64,000 nt of DNA from Thermomonas sp. (GCA_016720345.1 JADKKV010000005.1:496001-560000), one strand, 5' to 3'. Numbered from the stretch's first letter, positions 34,467 through 43,872 are shown. Notes: generated by a model not told the origin, from the letters alone. Translations and numbers: made by a program.

Positions 34467-37400
34467 ATGAAACAGCTATTCCAGCGCGCCGCGCTGTTGG
34501 CGCTGGCCTTGTGCGCGCCGTTCGCGGTGCAGGCGCAGGTCAACCTGACCGGCGGCACCTACAGCCAGGATTTCAACACGCTGGCCAACTCCGGAACGAA
34601 TTCGAGCCTGCCCGCGGGTTGGGCGCTCAGTGAGTCCGGCGCGAATGCGAACACCACCTATACCGCGGGCACGGGTTCAGGCAATGCCGGCGACAGCTAC
34701 AGCTTTGGTGCGGCCGCCAACGCCGAACGCGCCCTTGGCGGCCTGCTCAGCGGCAGCCTGACACCGACCTTCGGCGCCTGCTTCACCAACGGCACCGGTA
34801 GTGCCCTCAGCAGCTTCGATGTCGCCTACACCGGCGAACAGTGGCGCCTCGGCACTGCGGCGCGCACTGACCGCATCGACTTCCAGTACAGCCTCAATGC
34901 CACGTCGTTGACTACCGGCACATGGGTCGACGCCGATGCGCTGGATTTCACCACCCCCAACACCGCGACCACCGGCGCCAAGGACGGCAATGCCGCCGGC
35001 AACCGCACCGCGATCAGCGCGACCGTGGGCAGCATTTCGATCGCCAGCGGCGCCACCTTCTGCGTGCGCTGGAACGATTTGAACGCCTCCGGCGCGGATG
35101 ACGGCCTGGCCGTAGACGACTTCTCGATCACCGTGGCCGGGGTCCCGCTGCCCAACCTGTCGATCAATGATGTCAGCCAGGTCGAGGGCAACAGCGGCAC
35201 CACCGATTTCGTGTTCACCATCGCCCTGAGCGCCGCCGCCGCGGCCGACGTCACCGTCGCCTACGCCACCAGCAGCGACTCCGCGACATCCGGCGTCGAC
35301 TTCACCGCGACCAGCGGCACCGCCACCATCACCGCGGGCAACACCAGCACCACGATCGCCGTGCCGGTGACCGGCGACGGCGACCTGGAAATCAACGAGA
35401 CCTTCCTGGTCACCCTGAGCAACCCCTCGGCCAATGCGACGATCAGCGACGCCAGCGGCACCGGCACCATCGGCAACGACGACATCGTCATCACCGCGAT
35501 CAGCACGATCCAGGGCAACGGCGAGCTGTCCAGCCTCGACGGCCAGCTGGTGATGACCGAGGGCGTGGTCACCGCCAAGCGCGGCAACGGCTTCTTCCTG
35601 CAGTCGTTCGCCAGCGAGGGTGATGCCGCCAATGACGGCGACCCGGCCACGTCCGAGGGCATCTTCGTGTTCACTTCGGCCGCACCGGCGATGGTGGTGG
35701 TCGGCGACCATGCCCGCGTCACCGGCACCGTGGACGAGTTCTTCGGCAGCGCCGAGACCCCGACCACCGAAATCGTCTCGCCCAGCGTTGCGGTGCTGGC
35801 CACCGGCATCGCCCTGCCGGCGCCAGTGGAACTGACCGCGGCCATGGCCGGCCCCGGCAGCCTGCCGGATGCGCTGGAGCCCTTCGAAGGCATGCTGGTC
35901 AGCGTGGCCAACGGCGTGGTCACCGCGCAGACCAACGGTTTCATCAACGAAAGTTCGGCGACCTCCGGCGACAGCAATACCGCGTTCGAGTTCGTGATCA
36001 CCGACGTGCCGCGCCCGCTGCGCGAGGAAGGCATCAGCATCTTCGATCCGTTCCCGGTGCCGCCAGCCAAGCAGGCGACCATCCCGTACTTCGACGCCAA
36101 CCAGGAACGCATCAAGGCGTTCCCGCTGCTGGGCACCCGCCTGGTCGCGGATGCCGGCGCACCGGTCAGCGGCCTGGTCGGCCCGCTGACCTACTTCGGC
36201 GACTCGTGGGAACTGCTGTACGACGTGGCCAACCCGCCGGTCATCGGCCAACCCACCGCGAGCGCGGTCAGCGACCCGGGCGCCAACGACATCACCGTCG
36301 CCGGCTTCAACCTGCTGCGCTTCTTCGACACCGTCAACGACCCGGCGATTGGTGAGCCGGTGCTGACCCCGGCCGCGTTCGCCAACCGCCTGGCAAAGAC
36401 CGGCGCGGCGATCTGCGACTGGGTCAAGGCCCCGGACATCCTGGGCGTGGTCGAAGTCGAGAACCTCGGCACCCTGACCGAGCTGGCGAACTACATCAAC
36501 GGCAACTGCGCCAGCGCGCCGGCCTACGCGCCGTACCTGCTGGAAGGCAACGACGTCGGCGGCATCGACGTTGGCTTCCTGGTCAGCACCCGCACGGTGC
36601 GCGCCGGGGTGCCCCGCGTGCAGGTGGCGTCGGTCGCCCAGCACGGCAAGGACACCGAGTACGGTACCAACCCGCTCGGTTGCACGCCGGGTGCGGCGGG
36701 CTGCACCTCCTCCCTGCTCAACGACCGTCCCTCGCTGGTGCTGCGCGGCGCGGTGAACTTCGCCGACGGCCGCACCTACCCGCTGACCGTGATCACCAAT
36801 CACCTGCGCTCGCTGGGCGGCAACGACGACCCGGTCGACGGCCGCGTGCGCTACAAGCGCGCCGAGCAGGCGATGGAGCTGGCCAACCTGGTCAACAGCC
36901 TGCAGACCGCCAACCCGAACGAGAAGATCGTGCTGGTCGGCGACTTCAATGCGTTCCCGTTCAACGACGGCTACGTGGACTCGATGGGCATCATCACCGG
37001 CAACGCCGCCCCCGAGGACGAGGTCATCGAGTACCGCGCCAGCCCGGTCGCCACCCCGCTGGTGCTGGGTGACGAGTTGATCGCCGATCCGCAGCAGCGC
37101 TACTCGTACGTGTTCGAAGGCAATGCGCAGACGCTGGACCACGCGGTGGTCAACGAGGCGCTGGTCAACGACCCGGCCGTGTCCGGCCTGGTGGTGGAAC
37201 ATGCGCGCATCAACGCCGACTTCCGCGAAGGCCGCTATGGCGATTTCTCGCTGCCGTACACCGCCGGGAACCCGCCGCTGCGCGTGTCCGACCACGACCC
37301 GGTGCGCCTGAGCATCGGCGTGGTGCGTCCGCTCAGCGCAGACCTGGTGCTGACCTGGGCCACCACCTCGATGTCCTCGCGCGGCGCGTTCACCACGCTC

Positions 37401-37706
37401 ACCGTGCACAACACCGGCAGCAACTACATCGCCGGCACCCAGGTCCGCATCGACCTGGAGATCCCGGCGCAGTCGCTTGCCGCGGTCGGCCCGCCCTCGG
37501 GCTGGAGCTGCCAGCGCCTGGGCGACGCATCGTTCCTGTGCACCGCCACCAAGACCCTGGCACCGGGTTCCAGGGACGTGTTCAGCGTGACCGTCAGGCC
37601 GCGGGTCCGCTTCGCCGCCACCGACCGCATCCGCTTCGAGGCGCAGGCAACGGTGGTCTCCGATCCGATCTCCGGCGACAACAGCGCGGTGCTCGTGCTG
37701 CCCTGA
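34467..37706 (+). CDS. Secreted ExeM/NucH-type extracellular endonuclease with Calx-beta domain
   Basis: 1079 residues. A signal peptide covers 1-23 (cleavage about QA|QV). Residues 25-225 are a beta-rich, adhesin-like domain. Residues about 228-340 form a Calx-beta domain (GVDFTATSGTATITAG, DGDLEINETFLVTLSNP). Residues about 345-600 form an OB-fold region as in ExeM. An endonuclease/exonuclease/phosphatase domain covers about 608-945, with VVEVENLG, VGDFNAFPFNDGYVDS and the catalytic SDHDPVRLS. The last 130 residues are a beta-sandwich. In relatives such enzymes degrade extracellular or biofilm DNA and use metal ions. No membrane anchor is seen, so release is likely. Confidence 0.9.
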   Translation: MKQLFQRAALLALALCAPFAVQAQVNLTGGTYSQDFNTLANSGTNSSLPAGWALSESGANANTTYTAGTGSGNAGDSYSFGAAANAERALGGLLSGSLTPTFGACFTNGTGSALSSFDVAYTGEQWRLGTAARTDRIDFQYSLNATSLTTGTWVDADALDFTTPNTATTGAKDGNAAGNRTAISATVGSISIASGATFCVRWNDLNASGADDGLAVDDFSITVAGVPLPNLSINDVSQVEGNSGTTDFVFTIALSAAAAADVTVAYATSSDSATSGVDFTATSGTATITAGNTSTTIAVPVTGDGDLEINETFLVTLSNPSANATISDASGTGTIGNDDIVITAISTIQGNGELSSLDGQLVMTEGVVTAKRGNGFFLQSFASEGDAANDGDPATSEGIFVFTSAAPAMVVVGDHARVTGTVDEFFGSAETPTTEIVSPSVAVLATGIALPAPVELTAAMAGPGSLPDALEPFEGMLVSVANGVVTAQTNGFINESSATSGDSNTAFEFVITDVPRPLREEGISIFDPFPVPPAKQATIPYFDANQERIKAFPLLGTRLVADAGAPVSGLVGPLTYFGDSWELLYDVANPPVIGQPTASAVSDPGANDITVAGFNLLRFFDTVNDPAIGEPVLTPAAFANRLAKTGAAICDWVKAPDILGVVEVENLGTLTELANYINGNCASAPAYAPYLLEGNDVGGIDVGFLVSTRTVRAGVPRVQVASVAQHGKDTEYGTNPLGCTPGAAGCTSSLLNDRPSLVLRGAVNFADGRTYPLTVITNHLRSLGGNDDPVDGRVRYKRAEQAMELANLVNSLQTANPNEKIVLVGDFNAFPFNDGYVDSMGIITGNAAPEDEVIEYRASPVATPLVLGDELIADPQQRYSYVFEGNAQTLDHAVVNEALVNDPAVSGLVVEHARINADFREGRYGDFSLPYTAGNPPLRVSDHDPVRLSIGVVRPLSADLVLTWATTSMSSRGAFTTLTVHNTGSNYIAGTQVRIDLEIPAQSLAAVGPPSGWSCQRLGDASFLCTATKTLAPGSRDVFSVTVRPRVRFAATDRIRFEAQATVVSDPISGDNSAVLVLP

Positions 37707-37728
37707 CCGTCGCGATCCGTTCGACCCG

Positions 37729-37760
37729 CAAGGCGCAGCCCAGGCTGCGCCTTGTTTTTT
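37729..37760 (+). terminator. Strong intrinsic terminator after the nuclease gene
   Basis: CAAGGCGCAGC (37729-37739) pairs with GCTGCGCCTTG (37744-37754) around CCAG, followed by six T (37755-37760). Confidence 0.9.
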
Positions 37761-37827
37761 GCGGCGCGCAACGGCCCCGTGCTTGCCAGCCGGTATCATC
37801 GCGGCTTCGCTACCAGCAGGGCGCTTG

Positions 37828-38904
37828 ATGACCACCGCCGCGACGTTCGAGATCGAATACCTGCAGTTCCTCACCCCGGACGGCACGCTCTCCAGGCCGC
37901 TGCCGCCGGCCGTCCCGGAACCGGCGGCGCTGCTGCCGCTGTTCAGGCAGATGCTGTTCCTGCGCACCTTCGACAGCAAGGCGATCGCCCTGCAGCGCAC
38001 CGGCAAGCTCGGCACCTATGCCGCCTGCCTGGGCCACGAGGCCACCCACGTCGGCATCGGCGCGTCGATGCAGCCCGAGGACGTGTTCGCACCCAGCTAC
38101 CGCGAATACGGCGCGCAGTTCGCCCGCGGCATGCGCCCGCGCGAGGTGCTGATGTACTGGGGCGGCGACGAGCGCGGCAACCTGCTGACCGGCGCACCGG
38201 CCCACGACTATCCGTGGTGCGTGCCGATTTCCACCCAGATGCTGATGGCCTCCGGCGCCGCGCTGAGCTTCAAGCTGCGCAAGCAGGACCGGGTGGCGGT
38301 GGCGGTCTGTGGCGATGGCGGCTCCTCGAAGACCGATTTCTACGCGGCGGTGAATTCCGCAGGCGCCTACCAGCTGCCGCTGGTGCTGTGCGTGGTCAAC
38401 AACGGCTGGGCGATCAGCGTGCCGCGCAAGGCCCAGACCGGCGCCGAAACGCTGGCGCAGAAGGGCCTGGCCGGCGGCCTGCACTGCCTGCAGGTGGACG
38501 GCAACGACCTGGTGGCGGTGCTGGAAGCGATGCGCCGCGCCCACGAGCGCGCGCGCAAGGGCGAAGGCGGCAGCGTGATCGAATTCATGACCTACCGCCT
38601 GCACGACCACACCACCGCCGACGACGCCCGCCGCTACCGTGGCGAGGACGAAGTGAAGGACGCCTGGCTGCGGGAGCCGTTCCTGCGCCTGCGCAAGTTC
38701 CTGACCGATGCCGGGCTGTGGGACGAAGCGCAGGAGAAGGCCTGGATCGAGGAGAGCGGCAAGCGCGTGGACGTGGAAATCAACGCCTACCTGGAAACCC
38801 CGGTGCAGCCGGTGGAAGCGATGTTCGATTACCTCTACGGCGACATGCCACCCGATCTGCTGGCGCAGCGGGATGCCGCGATCGCGCTGGAGGGCCGGGC
38901 ATGA
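37828..38904 (+). CDS. pdhA: Pyruvate/2-oxoacid dehydrogenase E1 component, alpha subunit
   Basis: 358 residues from the ATG at 37828; a -10-like TATCAT lies at 37794-37799. It is the thiamine-diphosphate-binding subunit of a heterotetrameric E1. The TPP motif runs from CGDGGSSKTDFYAAVNSAGAYQLPLVLCVVNNGWAIS, and LGHEATHVGIGASMQPEDVFAPSYREYG is conserved. The C-terminal TYRLHDHTTADDARRYR is the phosphorylation-loop region in mammals. The sequence could serve pyruvate or branched-chain 2-oxoacids; the gene name is provisional. Its stop overlaps the E1beta start by 4 bases. Confidence 0.88.
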   Translation: MTTAATFEIEYLQFLTPDGTLSRPLPPAVPEPAALLPLFRQMLFLRTFDSKAIALQRTGKLGTYAACLGHEATHVGIGASMQPEDVFAPSYREYGAQFARGMRPREVLMYWGGDERGNLLTGAPAHDYPWCVPISTQMLMASGAALSFKLRKQDRVAVAVCGDGGSSKTDFYAAVNSAGAYQLPLVLCVVNNGWAISVPRKAQTGAETLAQKGLAGGLHCLQVDGNDLVAVLEAMRRAHERARKGEGGSVIEFMTYRLHDHTTADDARRYRGEDEVKDAWLREPFLRLRKFLTDAGLWDEAQEKAWIEESGKRVDVEINAYLETPVQPVEAMFDYLYGDMPPDLLAQRDAAIALEGRA

Positions 38905-39903
38905 GCGCGCAACCGATCACCCCGGCTCCCATCACGCTCATCGAGGCGATCACCCAGGCGCTGGCGTACGAACTGCGCACGGACGAGTCGGTCGTGGTGC
39001 TGGGCGAAGACGTCGGCGTCAACGGCGGCGTGTTCCGCGCCACCGCCGGGCTGTCGGCGGTGTTCGGCACCGAGCGCGTGCTGGACACGCCGCTGGACGA
39101 AACCACCATCGCCGGCCTCACCGTCGGCATGGCTTCGCAGGGCATGAAGCCGGTCGCCGAGGCGCAGTTCGACGGCTTCATGTACCCGATGGTCGACTTC
39201 ATCGTCTGCCACGCCGCGCGCATGCGTTATCGCACCCGCGGCCGGCTGACCTGCCCGATGGTGCTGCGGGTACCGTGGGGCGGCGGCATCCGCGCGCCGG
39301 AACACCACAGCGAAGCCAACGAATCGATCTTCACCAACGTGCCCGGCCTGCGGGTGGTGATGCCGTCTTCGCCGCAGCGCGCCTACGGCCTGCTGCTGGC
39401 CGCGATCCGCGACCCGGACCCGGTCATCTACATGGAGCCCAAGCGCATCTACCGGCAGTACAAGGAACTGGTCGCCGGACGATGGCGAGGCGCTGCCGCT
39501 GGACGTGTGCTTCGTGCTGCGCGACGGCAGCGACATCACCCTGGTGACCTGGGGCGCGCAGGTGAAGGAAACCCTGGAAGCCGCCGAGAAACTGGCCGCG
39601 GCGGGCATCAGCGCGGAGGTCATCGACGTCGCCACGCTGACCCCGCTGGACTTCCCCACCATCGCCGAATCGGTGGCCAAGACCGGCCGCTGCGTGATCG
39701 TGCACGAGGCCGCGAAGACCGCGGGCTTCGGTGCCGAGATCGCCGCCCGCGTCGCCGAGGAATGCCTGTTCGACCTGCTGGCGCCGGTCGAGCGCGTCAC
39801 CGGCTACGACACCCACATCCCGCTGTTCCGCCTCGAGATGAAGTACCTGCCGAGCGTGGACAAGATCGTCGCCGCCGCCAGGCGCGCGATGGCCTATTCG
39901 TAA
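38901..39903 (+). pseudogene. pdhB: E1 component, beta subunit, with a one-base frameshift near 39477
   Basis: Both halves of a normal E1beta (about 333 residues) are present, but in different frames. The first frame runs MSAQPITPAPITLIEAITQ to YRQYKELVAG; the second begins near ADDGEALPLDVCFVLRDGSDITLVTWG and ends ARRAMAYS at 39903. Removing one G of the pair 39477-39478 restores a single frame. The first frame alone contains the TPP-site EDVGVNGGVFRATAGL and EAQFDGFMYPMVDF segments. Since the rest of the operon is intact, a sequencing error or very recent mutation is more likely than an old pseudogene. Confidence 0.8.
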
Positions 39904-39913
39904 AGGACGCCCC

Positions 39914-41251
39914 ATGAGCAAGAAGTTCCTCCTGCCCGACCTCGGCGAAGGCCTGCCGGACGCGACCATCGTCGAGTGGTACGTCAAGGAAGGCGACGTG
40001 ATCCGCCTCGACGAGAACCTGGTTTCGATGGAAACCGCCAAGGCGGTGGTGGACGTGCCCTCGCCGGTGTCCGGCAAGGTGCTGAAGCTGGCCGGCGGTG
40101 CCGGCGACGTGATCGTCACCGGCACCATGCTGGCCGAATTCGAGATCGACCCCAGCCTGCCGCAGCGCGCGGAGGGCCAGGACACCGGCCACCACCACGG
40201 CCCGTCGCACGCCGCGCCGGAACCGGCAGCGGCGGCACCCGCCCCGGCCGCCGCGGCGAAGGCCGAACCGGAAGATGCCGGCACCGTGGTCGGCGCGATG
40301 CAGGTCGGCAACGCCGTGGTTGCCGAGGCGGCGGTGGCCGTTGGCGGCGTCAAGGCGGTACCGGCGGTGCGCGCGACCGCACGCAAGCTGGGGGTCGACA
40401 TCGCCCGCGTGCGTGCCAGCGGCCCCGATGGCACGGTGACGATGGACGACGTGAAGCGCGCGGCGGCGGACGGCTCGGCAAAGCCGGGCGCCGCACCGGC
40501 CGCGCGCGCCGCGGCACCGGCACCGGCCGCGCCGGCCGCTGCCCCCGCCCAGCGCAGCACGCTGTCGCAGACCGGCAAGCCGATGCGCACCCAGCCACCG
40601 GGCGCGGCCGCCAGCGGCCAGCCCGAGCAGCTCAAGGGCGTGCGCCGCAACATGGCGCGGGTGATGGCCGACGCCCGCGACCGGGTGGTGCAGACCACCC
40701 TCGTCGACGATGCCGACCTGCACCAGTGGCTTGGCAAGCAGGACATCACCGCGCGCACCATCCGCGCGATCGTGACCGCCTGCCGGGCCGAGCCCGCGCT
40801 CAACGCCTGGTTCGACGACGAAAACCTCACCCTCACCAAGCATCCGCACGTGGACCTCGGGCTGGCGGTGGACACCCCCGACGGCCTGTTCGTGCCGGCG
40901 CTGCGCAATGCCCACCTGCTGGACAACCGCGGCCTGCGCGAAGGCATCAACCGCCTGCGCACGCAGGTGGAGGACCGCTCCATCCCGGCATCGGAACTGA
41001 GCGGCTACACCATCTCGCTATCAAACTTCGGCGTGTTCGCCGGCCGCTACGGCACCGTGGTGGTGGTACCGCCGTGCGTGGCCATCGTCGGCGTGGGCAA
41101 GCTGTCCCACGACGTGGTGGCGGTGATGGGCGGCATCGAGGTGCACCGCCGCATGCCGATCAGCCTGACCTTCGACCACCGCGCCTGCACCGGCGGCGAG
41201 GCCGCGCGCTTCCTGGCGGCGTTGCTGGACGACCTCGCGCAGCCGACCTGA
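39914..41251 (+). CDS. pdhC: 2-oxoacid dehydrogenase E2 (dihydrolipoyl acyltransferase)
   Basis: 445 residues. An N-terminal lipoyl domain at 1-80 has the lipoylated Lys43 in METAKAVVDV. An Ala/Pro-rich hinge follows, then the E3/E1-binding domain at about 146-182 (VPAVRATARKLGVDIARVRASG). A second Ala/Pro linker leads to the acyltransferase core from about 235. The catalytic motif reads FDHRACTGGEAARFL: the His is present, but the usual Asp of HRxxDG is Thr. I recall similar TGGEAARF ends in other bacterial E2 proteins. It forms the core of the complex with the E1 genes upstream; no E3 gene follows. Confidence 0.87.
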   Translation: MSKKFLLPDLGEGLPDATIVEWYVKEGDVIRLDENLVSMETAKAVVDVPSPVSGKVLKLAGGAGDVIVTGTMLAEFEIDPSLPQRAEGQDTGHHHGPSHAAPEPAAAAPAPAAAAKAEPEDAGTVVGAMQVGNAVVAEAAVAVGGVKAVPAVRATARKLGVDIARVRASGPDGTVTMDDVKRAAADGSAKPGAAPAARAAAPAPAAPAAAPAQRSTLSQTGKPMRTQPPGAAASGQPEQLKGVRRNMARVMADARDRVVQTTLVDDADLHQWLGKQDITARTIRAIVTACRAEPALNAWFDDENLTLTKHPHVDLGLAVDTPDGLFVPALRNAHLLDNRGLREGINRLRTQVEDRSIPASELSGYTISLSNFGVFAGRYGTVVVVPPCVAIVGVGKLSHDVVAVMGGIEVHRRMPISLTFDHRACTGGEAARFLAALLDDLAQPT

Positions 41252-41305
41252 CCGGTCCGTGGGTGCGGGTGCGGAGGAACGCACCCGCGGCGACGGGCGG
41301 GCCGC

Positions 41306-42640
41306 TCAGGCCTTTCCGGATTCGCCGTCCAGCTGCGCGGCCACGAACGCGGCCAGCGCGGCGTTCACCTCTTCGTCGGTCACGCCGTCGCCGAGGCTGA
41401 ACTCGCTGGCGCCATCGCCGATCTCGCCCTGCTTGATCGCGGCGATGCGCTGGCCTGCATCGCGCGGCGAGGCGAAGCCGGTGCTTTGCAGCAGCACGCG
41501 TTCGCCCTGCATCAACTTGAAGTAGAACTTGCCGTCGGCGTCGCGGTATTGCTTGAACACCGGGGTGGCGGCCGCGGCGTCCTTCTTCGCCGGCCTGGCG
41601 TTGGCCACCGGCACCTGCGACAGGTCGCGCAGGCCCACCGCCTCGCGCAGGCGCTGCAGCATCGGGGTGGCGTGCCGCACGCGCAGGCGCGCGGCGCCGT
41701 CGCGCAGGATCGCCTCGATCTCGCCGGGTTTCGCCATCAGGGCCTCGTACGCCTCGCGCATCGGCGCGACTTCGGCATCGATGCGCTCGAACAACGCCTG
41801 CTTGGCATCGCCCCAGCCGATGCCGTCGGCGAACGCCCGCGCGAACGCCGCGGTTTCATCCTGCGAGGCGAACGCCTGGTACAACTGGAACAGCGCCGAG
41901 CCCTCGGTGTCCTTGGCTTCGCCGGGCGCGCGCGAATCGGTGAGGATGCCGGCGACCAGCTTCTTCAGTTCCCCGCGCGGGGCGAACAACGGGATGGTGT
42001 TGTCGTAGCTCTTGCTCATCTTGCGGCCGTCGAGGCCGGGCAGCGTCGCCACCTGCTCCTCGACCACCGCTTCGGGCAGGGTGAAATACGCCCGTGAAGC
42101 CGGCTCGCCATACAGGTGGTTGAAGCGCTGGCCGAAGTCGCGCGCCATCTCGATGTGCTGCACCTGGTCGCGGCCGACCGGCACCTTGTGCGCGTTGAAC
42201 AGGAGGATGTCCGCGGCCATCAGCACCGGGTACATGAACAGGCCGGCGCTGATCGCGGCATCGTCGTCCTCGCCCTCGGCGCGGTTGCGGTCGACCGCCG
42301 CCTTGTAGGCATGCGCGCGGTTGAGCAGGCCCTTGCCGGCCACGCAGGTCAACAGCCAGGTGAGCTCGGGGATCTCGGGGATGTCCGACTGCCGGTAGAA
42401 CCACACCTTGTCCGGCGCCAGCCCGCAGGCCAGCCACGCCGCGGCGATCTCCAGGGTGCTGCGTTGCACCCGCGCGGGGTCCTGCACCTTGATCAGCGAA
42501 TGGTAGTCGGCGAGGAAGTAGAAGCTCTCCACCCCCGGCGCATGCGAGGCGGCGATCGCCGGCCGGATCGCGCCGACGTAGTTGCCGAGGTGCGGGGTAC
42601 CGGAGGTGGTGATGCCGGTGAGGACGCGGGACTTGCTCAT
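41306..42640 (-). CDS. trpS: Tryptophan--tRNA ligase with C-terminal DUF1508-like extension
   Basis: 444 residues from the ATG at 42640, about 110 longer than E. coli TrpRS (334). A class I synthetase: the HIGH-equivalent is TPHLGNYVGAIRP and the KMSKS loop is GRKMSKSYDNTIPLF. Residues about 335-370 end the usual enzyme. The extension (about 380-425) contains TPVFKQYRDADGKFYFKLMQGERV followed by LLQSTGF, matching the short YegP/DUF1508 repeat. Long TrpRS forms are known in Xanthomonas. The extension has no established role; aiding tRNA or protein contacts is only a guess. Confidence 0.94.
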   Translation of the reverse strand: MSKSRVLTGITTSGTPHLGNYVGAIRPAIAASHAPGVESFYFLADYHSLIKVQDPARVQRSTLEIAAAWLACGLAPDKVWFYRQSDIPEIPELTWLLTCVAGKGLLNRAHAYKAAVDRNRAEGEDDDAAISAGLFMYPVLMAADILLFNAHKVPVGRDQVQHIEMARDFGQRFNHLYGEPASRAYFTLPEAVVEEQVATLPGLDGRKMSKSYDNTIPLFAPRGELKKLVAGILTDSRAPGEAKDTEGSALFQLYQAFASQDETAAFARAFADGIGWGDAKQALFERIDAEVAPMREAYEALMAKPGEIEAILRDGAARLRVRHATPMLQRLREAVGLRDLSQVPVANARPAKKDAAAATPVFKQYRDADGKFYFKLMQGERVLLQSTGFASPRDAGQRIAAIKQGEIGDGASEFSLGDGVTDEEVNAALAAFVAAQLDGESGKA

Positions 42641-42780
42641 GCGAAGGGCGGCTTGGGTGCGATGCGGGGTCGGCACGCATTCTAACTGGCGACGTCGTCG
42701 ACCCCGTTTGCCGGCACCGCGCGTTCGCATGCAGGCACCCGCCGCAGCACGCGGCACCCCACCCAACCGGGAGACCTGCC

Positions 42781-43590
42781 ATGTTCCGCCGCCTCTTGCT
42801 CGTGCTTGCCCTTGCCTCCACCACGGCCTGCGCGCCGCTGTCCGCCCGCGACCTGGTCGAGGTCGACGTCATCGACCGCGACAACGGCCAGTGGCTGCCC
42901 GAATACCGCCATCGCGGCGACAGCTGGATCGCCGGGGTGCCCGGGCATCGCTATTCGGTGCGCCTGACCAACACCACCGGCCAGCGCGTGCTGGTGGTGC
43001 TCTCGGTCGATGGCGTCAACGCGGTCAGTGGCCAGACCGCCGCGCCGTCGCAGGCAGGCTACGTGCTGGCGCCGTGGGAGAGCGCGGAGATCGCCGGCTG
43101 GCGCAAGTCGATGGACGACGTCGCCCAGTTCCTGTTCACCGACCTGCCGGACAGCTATGCCGCGCGCACCGGGCGCCCGGCCGATGTCGGCGTGATCGGC
43201 ATCGCGGTCTTCCGTGAGCGGGTGCAGCGCCAGCAATATGCGCCGCCGCTGTCGCCGCCGGTCGCCGCGCAGGCGGATGCCGCGCGCGAGCGCCGCGCCG
43301 GCAATGCCGCCAAGGCCGCAGCTCCGGCCGCCGCCGCCGCCGACAGCGCGATGGCCGAAGCCGCGCCGCAACGGCTGGGCACCGGCCACGGCCAGCGCGA
43401 ATGGGCGCCGGTCGGCCAGACCGAATTCGTGCGCGCCAGCGCGCGCCCGCAGCAGGTGACCCAGTTGCGCTACGACGATGCCGACTCGCTGGTCGCGCTG
43501 GGGGTGCTGCCGCGGCCGCATGCGTCATATGCGCGCGCCACCCCGAACGCGTTCCCGGACGGGTTCGTGGCGGATCCGCCACGCTGGTAG
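42781..43590 (+). CDS. Secreted or periplasmic conserved protein of unknown function
   Basis: 269 residues. The N-terminus MFRRLLLVLALASTTACAPLSARD is a signal peptide. Cys17 in TTAC is an imperfect lipobox, lacking Leu at -3, so it may be a lipoprotein or be cleaved at SARD. The first half (EVDVIDRDNGQWLPEYRHRGDSWIAG to GVIGIAVFRERV) looks like a beta-rich domain; an Ala-rich linker at about 165-195 leads to a shorter C-terminal part. I do not recognise the family. It ends in the bidirectional terminator at 43603 and is divergent from trpS. Confidence 0.75.
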   Translation: MFRRLLLVLALASTTACAPLSARDLVEVDVIDRDNGQWLPEYRHRGDSWIAGVPGHRYSVRLTNTTGQRVLVVLSVDGVNAVSGQTAAPSQAGYVLAPWESAEIAGWRKSMDDVAQFLFTDLPDSYAARTGRPADVGVIGIAVFRERVQRQQYAPPLSPPVAAQADAARERRAGNAAKAAAPAAAAADSAMAEAAPQRLGTGHGQREWAPVGQTEFVRASARPQQVTQLRYDDADSLVALGVLPRPHASYARATPNAFPDGFVADPPRW

Positions 43591-43602
43591 GCCCACGAAC
43601 GC

Positions 43603-43628
43603 GAATGGCCGGCATCCGCCGGCCATTC
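43603..43628. terminator. Bidirectional terminator, 11-bp stem
   Basis: GAATGGCCGGC (43603-43613) pairs with GCCGGCCATTC (43618-43628) around ATCC, between the secreted protein gene ending at 43590 and the convergent entericidin gene ending at 43646. Confidence 0.8.
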
Positions 43629-43645
43629 GTCATCCGCGCCGGGGC

Positions 43646-43777
43646 CTACTTGGCAGCGCCTTCGATCGCCTCGCCCGCCTTCTTGATGTCCTTGCCGGCG
43701 CCTTCGATGGTGTTGCAGCCTGCCAGCGCAAGCACGGCGGTCGCCGCCAGCAGCATCAGGAGCGTCATGCGCTTCAT
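43646..43777 (-). CDS. Entericidin-like small lipoprotein
   Basis: 43 residues, MKRMTLLMLLAATAVLALAG then Cys21 and NTIEGAGKDIKKAGEAIEGAAK. The lipobox LAGC (18-21) and the amphipathic GKDIKKAGEAI helix match the EcnA/EcnB family of short membrane lipoproteins. In E. coli EcnB is linked to stationary-phase lysis; other members are of unknown use. GGAGGA lies 6 bases before the ATG, fixing this start. It is separated from arginase by 95 bases on the same strand. Confidence 0.9.
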   Translation of the reverse strand: MKRMTLLMLLAATAVLALAGCNTIEGAGKDIKKAGEAIEGAAK

Positions 43778-43872
43778 GGTTTCCTCCGGTTGGCGCGGGG
43801 CACCGGGCGTGCCCTGCTTGCGCCTAGGGTAGCCAGCGCCTGCGCCGCGGTGCAAACCCGCGGCGGCGGCGT

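Noticed and set aside
34677-38015. A minus-strand open frame of about 1112 codons opposite the nuclease
   Set aside because: The plus-strand nuclease has a signal peptide, catalytic motifs and a terminator; the reverse frame has none.
39914-41251. E2 gene as a decayed copy because of the missing catalytic Asp
   Set aside because: All domains are intact and in frame, and the same ending occurs, as I recall, in other bacterial E2 proteins.
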